Shown: positions 43,395-51,300 of the stretch, in pieces
How the letters are laid out: each line of letters starts with the position of its first letter
Position numbering within the stretch: position 1 is the first letter of the stretch
Program-made: the position numbers and the translations under genes
Notes under the pieces: generated by a model
Told to the model about the DNA's origin: nothing
Seen by the model: only the letters and a program-made list of their open reading frames with translations
Database searches by the model: none
Source of the DNA: Haloarchaeobius sp. HME9146
Lineage (GTDB): Archaea; Halobacteriota; Halobacteria; Halobacteriales; Natrialbaceae
Length of the DNA: 64,000 nucleotides
NCBI RefSeq assembly: GCF_025399835.1
Contig: NZ_JAODVR010000001.1
Span: 2,914,001 to 2,978,000, forward strand
Direction of reading: 5' to 3'

Positions 43395-44546
43395 CTACCG
43401 TTCGAGCAGCATCGCGATACCGCCACCGCCGCCGATACTCATGCCGACCACACCGTAGCGCTCCCCGGCGTCGTACAGGGCGTGGGCGAGGCTCGTCGCG
43501 AGCATCCCGCCCGACGCACCGATGGGGTGGCCCAGCGCGATGGCACCACCGCGGGGGTTGAGCTGTTCGTGCGAGATGTTCAACCGGTTCCTGACGTACA
43601 GCATCTGGGCGGCGAACGCCTCGTTGAGTTCGAAGTGGGCCACGTCGTCCGGCGTCAGCCCGTTCGCAGTCAGCAGGTCGTCGACGGCGTCGGCGACCGC
43701 CATCCCGAACCACTCCGGCTCGCGGTAGGCCACGGCGTAGTCGACCACGCGGGCGAGCGGTTCGCCGATGCTGTCGGCAACCTCCTCGCTGGCGAGCAGG
43801 ACCACGCCCGCGCCGTCGCTCAGGTCCGAGGCGGTTCCGGCCGTGATGGTCCCCCCGAACGCGGGCGGCAGGTCGGCGAGCCGCTCCAGCGACGTGTCGG
43901 CCCGTGGACCGTGGTCCCGCGAGACCGTCCCATCGTCGGTCTCGACCGGGACGAGTTCCGGGTCGAACAGCCCGGACTCGACCGCGTTCGCGGCCCGACG
44001 GTGGCTCTCCAGGGCGTACTCGTCCTGGGCGGCTCGCGGGATGTCGAACCGGTCGACCAGACGCTCGGTCAGCACCCCCATGTGGGCGTCTTCGGTCTCG
44101 TCCCAGAGCGCGTCGCGGATCATCGAATCGACGAGCGTGGCGTCACCCATCCGCGTCCCGGTCCGGAGGCCAGAAAGCGTGTGCGGGGCGTTCGACATGG
44201 ACTCGAAGCCGCCGGCGACCACCACGTCGTCGCGGCCGGCCGCGATGTGGTCGACGCCCTCGGCGATGGCACGCAGACCGGAGCCGGACGCCTCGTTCAC
44301 CGTGGTCACCGGAACGGTCGCCGGGAGGCCGGCCGCCAGGGCGACCTGCCGACCGGGAACCTGCCCGAGGCCGGCCTGGATGGCGTTTCCGAGGACGACC
44401 CAGTCGACGGCGGTCGGGTCGATTCCGGTTCGGTCGACGAGACCCGAGACGGCGGTCGCACCGAGGTCGATGGCGGAGACGGACGCGAGCGCACCGAGGT
44501 AGTCACCGTGCGGGGTGCGCGCGCCGTCGACGAGGACGACACTCAT
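43395..44546 (-). CDS. Thiolase-family protein with Ser in place of both catalytic Cys
   Basis: A 383-residue thiolase. The overall pattern is normal: NEASGSGLRAI around residue 87, NEAFAAQ, GHPIGASGG with His340, and a C-terminal GMSIGGGGGIAMLLE. But the nucleophile position is Ser87 (usually Cys, VNKVCGSG) and the second catalytic Cys is Ser370 (usually MCIGGG). A Ser-based haloarchaeal beta-ketothiolase has been described in Haloferax mediterranei, as I recall, so it may be active. It condenses or cleaves acetyl-CoA units if functional. Same direction as the aminotransferase, 57 bp apart. Confidence 0.88.
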   Translation of the reverse strand: MSVVLVDGARTPHGDYLGALASVSAIDLGATAVSGLVDRTGIDPTAVDWVVLGNAIQAGLGQVPGRQVALAAGLPATVPVTTVNEASGSGLRAIAEGVDHIAAGRDDVVVAGGFESMSNAPHTLSGLRTGTRMGDATLVDSMIRDALWDETEDAHMGVLTERLVDRFDIPRAAQDEYALESHRRAANAVESGLFDPELVPVETDDGTVSRDHGPRADTSLERLADLPPAFGGTITAGTASDLSDGAGVVLLASEEVADSIGEPLARVVDYAVAYREPEWFGMAVADAVDDLLTANGLTPDDVAHFELNEAFAAQMLYVRNRLNISHEQLNPRGGAIALGHPIGASGGMLATSLAHALYDAGERYGVVGMSIGGGGGIAMLLER

Positions 44547-44603
44547 GCAAGAAGTGGACGCGCCGGACGGAGAAAACCAGCTAGCTGTAGTACGACGGGG
44601 TGT

Positions 44604-45977
44604 TTACGAGGCGTCGCCGGAGCCGGCCGTCGTGGTGGGGGCCGTGTGCTCGGCGGCGTCGACCGCCTCGAGGAACACGTTCGCACCGATGTCTATCTCG
44701 CGCTCGGTCACGTCGAGCGGCGGGAGCAGGCGAAGGCTCTTGTAGCCACAGCCGAGTGTGAGCAGCCCGCGACCGAGTGCCTGCTTGATGACCTCCTCGC
44801 GACGGTCCTTGGTGTCGAACTCGACCGCGAACATCAGGCCGCGGCCGCGGATGTCGACGATGGAGTCCATGTCCGCGTCGGCGATTGTCTCCCACATCTG
44901 GCGACCGCGTTCGGTCGCGTTGTCGAGCAGGTCGTGCTCGTGGATGGCGTCGATGGTGGCCACACCCTGTGCGGCCGAGAGCACGTCACCCGCGCCCCAG
45001 GTCGAGGAGAGGCGGCCCTTCTCCTCCGGGAACACGTCGGAGCGCGAGATGGTCGCGCCGACGCGAAGCCCCTTCGCGCTCGTGATGACGTCCGGGGTGA
45101 GGTCGAGGTGGTCGACGGCCCACATCTTCCCGGTTCGGCCCATCCCGGCCTGGATCTCGTCGACGATGACGTAGATGCCGTGGTCGTGGCGGAGCTGTTC
45201 GAGGTCCTTGATGAAGGCGTCGTGGGGGACGCGGTAGCCACCCTCGCCCTGGACGGGTTCGAGGATGATGTAGGCGACCTCGTCCGGGTCGATGATGCCC
45301 GCGTCGGGGTCGAGCTTGTCCGCGAGGACGTTCCCACCGGGACCGTTGGTCTGCCACTTCTCGCGGTAGGCTTCTTCGGTCGAGATGTAGGGCACCGAGA
45401 TGATGCCGGGGACCTCGGGGTAGCCCTTGCGGTGGATGGTCTTCGAGCGGTTCAGCGAGAGCGCGCCCAGGGTGCGGCCGTGGAACGCGCCGTCGAAGCA
45501 GACACCGCGGTGGCCGCGGCGGTTGTAGCAGATCTTGATGGCGTTCTCGACGGCCTCCGCGCCGGAGTTAGAGAGGAAGACGCGGTCCATGTCGTAGTGG
45601 TCCGTCGAGTCGATGAGGCGGTCCATCAGCTGCGTCGGGGAGGGAATCTCCGGGTCCTCCGGCGGCCAGCCACCGCTGGCGTAGAAGTCCTGTCCGGCGA
45701 TCTTGATGGGGTCGATGAGGTCGAACTCGGAGAGCCGGTCCATGACCTTCGGGTTGTTGTACCCGAGCGGGGCGGCGGCGACGTGGCTCGTGAAGTCCAT
45801 GAGGACGTTGCCGTCGACGTCGGTACAGAACGGACCCTCTGCGTCGGCAGTGATGTCCCAGACGAAGTCGTAGACGTAGGTACTCGGCGCGGAGAACTGA
45901 TGGTGGTACTCCACCCATTCCTGTGCCTTCGAACCGGGCATGTGGTCTACCCGGGGCTCGGCCGTGTGTCGGTCCAT
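44604..45977 (-). CDS. Class III (GABA/ornithine-type) aminotransferase
   Basis: A 457-residue PLP-dependent enzyme. The PLP site is TSAKGLRVG, preceded by VIVDEIQAGMGRTGK, and the cofactor-phosphate region SNSGAEAVENAIK, with FHGRTLGALS. Class III members use omega-amino groups such as 4-aminobutyrate, ornithine or acetylornithine; the sequence is closest in type to 4-aminobutyrate/acetylornithine enzymes. Start at 45977 (MDRHTAEPRVDHM). The thiolase follows on the same strand. Confidence 0.9.
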   Translation of the reverse strand: MDRHTAEPRVDHMPGSKAQEWVEYHHQFSAPSTYVYDFVWDITADAEGPFCTDVDGNVLMDFTSHVAAAPLGYNNPKVMDRLSEFDLIDPIKIAGQDFYASGGWPPEDPEIPSPTQLMDRLIDSTDHYDMDRVFLSNSGAEAVENAIKICYNRRGHRGVCFDGAFHGRTLGALSLNRSKTIHRKGYPEVPGIISVPYISTEEAYREKWQTNGPGGNVLADKLDPDAGIIDPDEVAYIILEPVQGEGGYRVPHDAFIKDLEQLRHDHGIYVIVDEIQAGMGRTGKMWAVDHLDLTPDVITSAKGLRVGATISRSDVFPEEKGRLSSTWGAGDVLSAAQGVATIDAIHEHDLLDNATERGRQMWETIADADMDSIVDIRGRGLMFAVEFDTKDRREEVIKQALGRGLLTLGCGYKSLRLLPPLDVTEREIDIGANVFLEAVDAAEHTAPTTTAGSGDAS

Positions 45978-46052
45978 GTCCCCCTGTAAGGAAAGGCCCC
46001 CTTTAATACGTTCGTTGTTTGGCGCAATTACTACGAGAGGGGCTGGCGATAC

Positions 46053-47375
46053 TCAGGCTGTCAGGACGACCAGGGCGGTCACCACGCCGCCTGCCGTCAC
46101 CAACACCGCGCTGTAGACGGCGACGCGTCGGGAGAACGACCGGTTCGGGCTCACGGCCGTCAGTCCCGCCTTGACCACGACCGAGGAGGCGGTCGCGAGC
46201 AGGACCGACAGCACTGTCGTCTCCGCACTCAGCGTCCCACCGCGGAACAGCAACACCGCGGAGGTGGTCGCACCAGCACTGGAGACCAGACCCGAGGCCA
46301 CCGCGGTGGCGAGGAAGCCGGCTGCCCCGAACTGTGCGTTCGCCACCGACCCGACGACGAGCACCGCGAGGAACATCCCGCCGAAACCGAGCGCGTACCG
46401 GAGCGAGAACGGACTGTCGAGCGTGATGTCGACGTTCTCCGACCAGTCCGCAGTGAACGCCGCGACCACGATACCCGTGACGATGACGGCGACGAGCGGG
46501 GCCGTCGCGTCGACGAGCACACCGCGCGAGAAGGTGAAGGCGACCACGATGAGGAGGTTCCGCAGCGCCATCGCCGCGTCCGCGAGGAGGATGGCCGCCG
46601 CAGCGTAGGAGACGGCCTCCCTGTTCTGTCGAACGTGGTCGAGCATGGTCCCGACGACCGCGGTCGACGACGCGAGGCCGCCGAAGAACCCGGTGACTGC
46701 GATGCCGCGTCCCCCGTACAGCTGGACGATGACGTAGTTGAGGATGCCGATGCCCGCGACCGTGACGACCATCAGCCAGACCACGCGGGGCTCGATGGTG
46801 AGCGAGTCGAGCCCGAGCAAGGGGAAGCTGTACTCTCGTTCGCCCGCCGGCAGCAACGGGTACACCACGAACGCGAGGATAGCGAACTCTGCGCCGGAGC
46901 GGACCTCCTCTCGCGAGAGGTTCTCGGCGAACGAGTGCAACTCGCGCTTGAGCACCAGCACCAGCGACGAGAGGACGGCGACGGCGACGCCCTCGATGAC
47001 GAGGTCACTCGCGACCAGCGCACCGACCCCGTACGCCACGAGCATCGAGGTCGACGTGGTCAGCGCGAGACCGTCTTCGCCGCCCGAGAGCAGGCCCCTG
47101 ACCGCGAGCAACACCCCCTGGGCGATTATCAACAGGCCGCCGACGAACAGGAGCGGCCACCCGTACGTCGTCTGTGCCGCTAATAATGTGAACACCGCGC
47201 CCGCGAGACTGATGAGCGAGAAGGTCCGAATACCGGCAGACTTCTGTGACCACTCGCGTTCCAGCCCGAGGAACAATCCAAGCGCTCCGGCGAGTACGAG
47301 CCGGACCACCTGGCTGTCGATGGCCGCAGTCGGCGATTGTTGGAGGACTGGTTCCACTGCAGGGCCTTCACGCAC
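46053..47375 (-). CDS. MgtC/SapB-DUF4010 type membrane protein
   Basis: A 440-residue membrane protein with about 12 transmembrane helices. The N-terminal 150 residues are the MgtC domain (GALGLFLGLEREWSQKSAG with GIRTFSLISLAGA), the rest is the DUF4010 region (GGRGIAVTGFFGGLASST). MgtC-like proteins affect Mg2+ homeostasis and pH or ATP balance. It is divergent from the AI-2E-like gene at 47450. Confidence 0.87.
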   Translation of the reverse strand: MREGPAVEPVLQQSPTAAIDSQVVRLVLAGALGLFLGLEREWSQKSAGIRTFSLISLAGAVFTLLAAQTTYGWPLLFVGGLLIIAQGVLLAVRGLLSGGEDGLALTTSTSMLVAYGVGALVASDLVIEGVAVAVLSSLVLVLKRELHSFAENLSREEVRSGAEFAILAFVVYPLLPAGEREYSFPLLGLDSLTIEPRVVWLMVVTVAGIGILNYVIVQLYGGRGIAVTGFFGGLASSTAVVGTMLDHVRQNREAVSYAAAAILLADAAMALRNLLIVVAFTFSRGVLVDATAPLVAVIVTGIVVAAFTADWSENVDITLDSPFSLRYALGFGGMFLAVLVVGSVANAQFGAAGFLATAVASGLVSSAGATTSAVLLFRGGTLSAETTVLSVLLATASSVVVKAGLTAVSPNRSFSRRVAVYSAVLVTAGGVVTALVVLTA

Positions 47376-47449
47376 CGGGGACTTATTTCCTTACGTTGGG
47401 GTTCCAGAACCACGACAGGTTTTTACCGGTACGCGACGCGAGAATCAAC

Positions 47450-48715
47450 ATGCTCGGCGGTTTCGATATCGGCCGGTCACGCGCCCCCTGGTGGGCCATC
47501 GCAGCCCTCCTGGCCGGGGCGCTCCTGTTCGTCCTGTACTCCTTTATCGGGACGTTCGTCTTCGGTATCTTCATCTACTACGCCACGCGCCCGGTGTATC
47601 GACGGCTCAAACGCCGCATCAGACCACCCAGCCTCGCCGCCACCGTCGCCATCTTCACGCTCGCCCTCCCGTTCTTGCTGTTGCTGGCGTACACGATGGC
47701 GATCGCACTGCAGGAGGTCGACGCGTTCACCAAGAGCCTCCAGGAACAACAGGAGAACGGCGGGACGCTCGGGGAGTTCCAGAAGATACTCGACCCGTAC
47801 ATCACGCTCGCCAACGACGTCCAGAACCCACAGGACCTCCTGACGAACCAGGAGGGGCTGAGCGTGCTGACCGACGTCCTCAACAACAGCCAGCAGTTCA
47901 TCGGCATCGTCGGGACGGGGGCGCTTCACCTGTTCATCATGATCGCGCTGGCGTTCTACCTCCTCCGGGACGGCCACAAGCTCTCGCGGTGGTTCATGTC
48001 GACGTTCGGCGACGACCGGGGTGTCCTGCGTGCCTACCTCACCGCCGTCGACCGCGACTTCCGGAACATCTTCTTCGGGAACATACTGAACGCGTTTCTG
48101 ACCGGTGTCATCGGGGCACTCTCGTACAGCGTCCTGAACGTGTACGCACCGACCGGCAATCTGGCCATCCCGTACGCGGCCCTCGTCGGCCTGCTCGCGG
48201 GTGCGGCGAGCCTCATCCCGGTCGTGGGCATGAAGCTCGTCTACTTCCCCGTCTCCGGCTGGCTGTTCTTCCAGGCGTTCTCGACGGAGCAGTCCGGCCT
48301 GCTCTGGTTCCCCATCCTGTTCGTCGCGGTCTCGTTCGTCATCGTTGACGTCATCCCGGACCTCGTCCTGCGCCCGTACGTCTCGGGCCGGAACCTCCAC
48401 GTGGGCGCGGTGATGTTCGCGTACATCTTCGGGCCGCTCCTGTTCGGCTGGTACGGCATCTTCCTCGGGCCGATGATCCTCGTGCTGTCGGTCCACTTCG
48501 CGAAGCTCGTCCTGCCCGAACTGTTGCACTCCGAGAAGCTCCAGCCCTACGCCGTCGACCCGACCTACTTCACGCCGGGCGACGAGGCCGCCGTCACCGA
48601 CGTCTCGGCCGCGACGCGCCACAGCGCCGATTCGGACGTCACGCCGACCGACGGCGGCCACGATGGGGAACACGCAGAGCCCGTACTCGGTGAGGCGGAC
48701 GAAGACGAGGAGTAG
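47450..48715 (+). CDS. AI-2E (PerM/TqsA) family transporter
   Basis: A 421-residue membrane protein with about eight transmembrane helices. Recognisable are the N-terminal FGIFIYYATRPVYRRLKRRI and the C-terminal PEDLVLRPYVSG-type motif (here IPDLVLRPYVSGRNLHVGAVM) that is characteristic of the AI-2 exporter/PerM family. Function in archaea (signal export or ion antiport) is not known. TATA TTTTTACC at 47420-47427 makes the ATG at 47450 leaderless, excluding the far-upstream open frame. Confidence 0.9.
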   Translation: MLGGFDIGRSRAPWWAIAALLAGALLFVLYSFIGTFVFGIFIYYATRPVYRRLKRRIRPPSLAATVAIFTLALPFLLLLAYTMAIALQEVDAFTKSLQEQQENGGTLGEFQKILDPYITLANDVQNPQDLLTNQEGLSVLTDVLNNSQQFIGIVGTGALHLFIMIALAFYLLRDGHKLSRWFMSTFGDDRGVLRAYLTAVDRDFRNIFFGNILNAFLTGVIGALSYSVLNVYAPTGNLAIPYAALVGLLAGAASLIPVVGMKLVYFPVSGWLFFQAFSTEQSGLLWFPILFVAVSFVIVDVIPDLVLRPYVSGRNLHVGAVMFAYIFGPLLFGWYGIFLGPMILVLSVHFAKLVLPELLHSEKLQPYAVDPTYFTPGDEAAVTDVSAATRHSADSDVTPTDGGHDGEHAEPVLGEADEDEE

Positions 48716-48955
48716 TCACTCGAGGGGTTCGCCATCGCGCGGACAGTACTCGTAGCCGGGGTCGGTCGTCCGGAAACCACAGCGTGGACAGGTCCGTCCT
48801 TCGGGTTCCCGGGACCCGTCACCACGACGGAACAGGAAGGGGACGAACGGCAGGAACAGGAACACTGCAAGGGTCTCGAAGTACCACCAGAGCGCCGCCG
48901 TGATGACCAGGCTCGCGAGGACGCCGGCGAGCAGCGTCAGGATACGTCGGTCCAT
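48716..48955 (-). CDS. Small membrane protein with zinc-ribbon tail
   Basis: A 79-residue protein: two hydrophobic helices (LTLLAGVLASLVITAAL and YFETLAVFLFLPFVPFLF) followed by a zinc-ribbon CPRCGFRTTDPGYEYCPRDG. Such TM plus zinc-finger proteins are frequent in haloarchaea and not characterised. Start at 48955 (MDRRILTLLAG); its stop is one base from the AI-2E-like gene's stop, convergently. Confidence 0.75.
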   Translation of the reverse strand: MDRRILTLLAGVLASLVITAALWWYFETLAVFLFLPFVPFLFRRGDGSREPEGRTCPRCGFRTTDPGYEYCPRDGEPLE

Positions 48956-49013
48956 CCGGTAGTCGGTCGGGGTCTGGTGCAGAAAATCGTTACGCGACGC
49001 CCCGGTGACGTCG

Positions 49014-49295
49014 TCAGGCTTCCGCTTCGACGTACTGGCCCTCCCAGTCGCTGCGGGCCTCGATCTCCCGGCGCCCACGACGGGTCAGGACGTAGTAGTT
49101 CGTGCGTCGGTCCCGCTGGCCTTTCTCGATGAGTCCCTTGTCGACGAGTGTGTCGAGGTTGGGGTAGAGGCGACCGTGGTGGATCTCCTTCTCGTAGTAC
49201 TGCTCGAGCTCTTCTTTGATTGCCAGTCCGTGCGGTTCTTCTTTCCCGGCGATGACATACAACAAGTCTCGCTGGAATCCTGTCAGGTCGTGCAT
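49014..49295 (-). CDS. PadR-family transcriptional regulator
   Basis: A 93-residue winged-helix protein of the short PadR type: LTGFQRDLLYVIAGKEEPHG, then YEKEIHHGRLYPNLDTLVDKG for the recognition helix and wing, and RRTNYYVLTRRGRREI. The effector-binding C-terminal helix is short, so it acts as a dimer. Start at 49295 (MHDLTGFQRDLL) follows a TATA-like GTTTATTGTAT (49325-49336, minus strand) at about 30 nt. Target unknown; it is divergent from the amphi-Trp gene. Confidence 0.9.
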   Translation of the reverse strand: MHDLTGFQRDLLYVIAGKEEPHGLAIKEELEQYYEKEIHHGRLYPNLDTLVDKGLIEKGQRDRRTNYYVLTRRGRREIEARSDWEGQYVEAEA

Positions 49296-49486
49296 TGGAA
49301 AGGTACAAGAGACCCTTGAACACCAGATACAATAAACATGTCGGCCAAGACCGCCGTATTGATATAAAAATCTTGGCTTGACATCCTTGCCATTGGACAC
49401 AATCGATAATCACTCCGACATATTGTGTACTGTGATACACAAAATTATTCGACATGTTTGATTCAGAGTCTGTTCCTCGCCTAGGG

Positions 49487-49495
49487 GTATTTATC
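49487..49495 (+). promoter_or_regulatory. TATA box of the amphi-Trp gene
   Basis: GGTATTTAT about 27 nt before the ATG at 49520; supports leaderless start and excludes the earlier in-frame ATG at 49454. Confidence 0.6.
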
Positions 49496-49519
49496 CCGGC
49501 TGCTCACGTAGGCACGACT

Positions 49520-49798
49520 ATGCCAGAAGAAGTGCTGTTCAAGTCCGAATCGGAACAGACCCGCAGCGACATCGCCGCGATGCTCCGCAACGTGGCGGAC
49601 AAGCTGGACTCCGGTGACCCGATCACCCTGACCGCCGGCCAGCAGTCGGTGACGCTCGACCCCCCGGCCCGGCCGACGTTCGAGGTCAAGGCCGAACGCG
49701 AGACCTCCACGGGCGCGACCGAGGGCGAACTCAGCATCGAGTTCGAGCTCGAGTGGGACGAACGCGCGAGCGACGACGGCGAGTTGCAGATCGAGTGA
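49520..49798 (+). CDS. Amphi-Trp domain protein
   Basis: A 92-residue protein of the haloarchaeal amphi-Trp domain family (TIGR04354-type): EEVLFKSESEQTRSDIAAMLR, then GQQSVTLDPPARPTFEVKAE, then ELSIEFELEWDERA, which has the strand pattern of alternating hydrophobic residues the domain is named for. Role unknown; it is small, soluble and strongly conserved. No partner is evident downstream: 390 bp of non-coding DNA follow. Confidence 0.85.
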   Translation: MPEEVLFKSESEQTRSDIAAMLRNVADKLDSGDPITLTAGQQSVTLDPPARPTFEVKAERETSTGATEGELSIEFELEWDERASDDGELQIE

Positions 49799-50188
49799 GC
49801 CCGCGCTGACGGACTCGCCCCACCGACTTTTTCATCGACCCGTCGCTGTCCGAAACACGTACTCCGGAGAATCGCGGCGGAACGCACCGCTCGCTGTCGA
49901 GTTGTCGTACGAAACAGGAAAGCAGACCACGCGGGATAAAAGCCCGCGTGGTCGCTTGCCGCCCTGAATTGGTCCCCGCTGACGCTTCGGCCCTCCAAGC
50001 GAAGCGTCACTTGACTCATGCCACCGGAGTATCTTAAAGGTACCGACAGCGGCGAGTGCACGGTCTTGTGAGCGAGGTCAGAATCGCAGAGGGCGGCGTC
50101 GTCGAGAGCGGTGCACGGCTGTCTACACGGGGATTCAGCGTCGTGACTCCTCAGACTGGGTGCAGGCCGCAAAAATCGAGCGAAATTC
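49799..50188. other. Intergenic region behind the amphi-Trp gene
   Basis: No gene is seen. The stretch contains two strong hairpins (49925-49953 and 49980-50009) and a TTTAAGAT element (50031-50040) on the minus strand that could be a TATA box. It looks like a structured RNA locus or a transposon remnant rather than random spacer. Confidence 0.6.
49925..50009. ncRNA. Two-hairpin structured element
   Basis: Stem 1: GACCACGCGGG and CCCGCGTGGTC, 11 perfect pairs with loop ATAAAAG (49925-49953). Stem 2: TGACGCTTCG and CGAAGCGTCA, 10 perfect pairs around a 10-nt loop (49980-50009). Both are far stronger than chance. Read on the minus strand, stem 1 ends a short transcript that could start near 50008. 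An IS200/IS605-type or PATE-like terminal palindrome is an alternative. Confidence 0.45.
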
Positions 50189-51007
50189 TCAGTTGAGGAT
50201 GGACTGGGCGATGGTCGCGAGCTGCCCGTTGTCGGCGTCGCGCAGGCGGTCGTCGCCGATCTTCAGGCGAAGGCGCGGGCGACCGACGTCGATGGGGACC
50301 TTCTCCGTGTCGATGAGGCCCATGTCCTCGAGCTTGGTCTTCGTGCGGGAGAACGTCGCCTTCGAGGCGATGCCGACGTCCTCGCCCCACTTGCTGATGT
50401 CGTACAGTAGGGCTTCGTTCTTCGCCGCGACGAGCAGCGAGATGGTGACCTCGTCGAGGCCCTCGCCGTCACCACGGGCGGTCTCCAGCGAGTCGAGGAT
50501 GTTCGAGAAGTCGTCCTCGGCCTCGGGGCTGATGTCGGTCTCGAGCGTCTGGCGGACGCGGCTGATCGGCGGCGTGCGGAGCTTGAACTCGGCCGCGTCG
50601 TCCCACGCGGTCATGTAGGCGTCGTACGCCGTCGAGACGAACTCGTCGTCGTCCGTCGTCAGGCCGCCGACGCGGTTGCCGGCGGTGACGAGCGCGACGA
50701 CGCTGTCCTCGGTCACGAGCAGGGAGTTCTCCGGGGTCTCCTCGACGGTACGGAGCGCGAGTGCGCCCTGGTCGATGAGGTCGGCCGCGTTCGAGGCGAC
50801 GATGAAGTCGTCCATGACGTCCTTGAGGGTGCGCTCGTCGGCGAGCATGTGGACCGACGGCAGGTCGCCCTCGAAGCGGGTCGCCACACGGACGAACTCC
50901 TCGATGGCATCGGCCGACGGATTGACCACGAGAACGTTCCCCGTGGCATCTTCCAGCACACTACCGAGGATATCGTCAATTTGTCTGTCTAGTAAATTCG
51001 AAGTCAT
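50189..51007 (-). CDS. tbsP: TbsP-like transcriptional regulator (DUF5821)
   Basis: A 272-residue protein. The N-terminal part is a mixed alpha/beta domain (VLEDATGNVLVVNPSADAIEEF) and the C-terminus carries a winged helix (KWGEDVGIASKATFSRTKTKL with RPRLRLKIGDDRL). This is the plan of TbsP, reported in Haloferax volcanii as a regulator of glucose metabolism (gapII) together with TrmB. Start at 51007 (MTSNLLDRQIDD). The spacer ahead contains two possible promoters and a mini-ORF at 51031. Confidence 0.85.
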   Translation of the reverse strand: MTSNLLDRQIDDILGSVLEDATGNVLVVNPSADAIEEFVRVATRFEGDLPSVHMLADERTLKDVMDDFIVASNAADLIDQGALALRTVEETPENSLLVTEDSVVALVTAGNRVGGLTTDDDEFVSTAYDAYMTAWDDAAEFKLRTPPISRVRQTLETDISPEAEDDFSNILDSLETARGDGEGLDEVTISLLVAAKNEALLYDISKWGEDVGIASKATFSRTKTKLEDMGLIDTEKVPIDVGRPRLRLKIGDDRLRDADNGQLATIAQSILN

Positions 51008-51030
51008 GCCTATACACAACAAAACGCGGT

Positions 51031-51081
51031 TTAGATACTTAATTTTATTGGCCTCGTCGTCCTCAAATCTTGCCGATTCAT
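51031..51081 (-). CDS. Possible leader mini-ORF (16 codons) ahead of tbsP
   Basis: MNRQDLRTTRPIKLSI and stop, with GGAGG eight bases ahead of its ATG and a good TATA (TTATATTTTT, 51133-51142 on the minus strand) about 25 nt before the expected transcription start. It ends 24 nt before the tbsP start. Uncertain without conservation data. Confidence 0.35.
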   Translation of the reverse strand: MNRQDLRTTRPIKLSI

Positions 51082-51132
51082 GGTTGAATCCTCCCTGGTT
51101 CGTGTGACCACAACGATGGCGGGTGGGAGGCC

Positions 51133-51142
51133 CAAAAATATA
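51133..51142 (-). promoter_or_regulatory. TATA box upstream of tbsP
   Basis: TTATATTTTT read on the minus strand, the strongest TATA in the 293-bp spacer. The inverted strand (AAAAATATAA) could equally serve a plus-strand transcript; no plus-strand gene follows before 53.5 kb. Confidence 0.55.
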
Positions 51143-51300
51143 AGCCGTCCACTGTTGGAGTATGTGACTGTTCACTCATGGGACAGCAGACCACACCCCA
51201 CGAAGTGCAGCGGACCAGCCGTCGATGCCCCTCGCTCGACGGCGGGAGCAGTCCGTACACGGGCCCCTGAGGCCGGTACTGGCGTCACGAAACCGTCTCT

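Noticed and set aside
46738-48348. 536-codon frame across MgtC-like and AI-2E-like genes
   Set aside because: Composition is shadow-like (His/Arg/Pro-rich) and it overlaps two well-supported genes, one antisense.
51178-51270. 30-codon plus-strand frame behind AAAAATATAA
   Set aside because: The TATA box serves the minus strand equally well and the peptide (MGQQTTPHEVQRTSRR) has no supporting feature.
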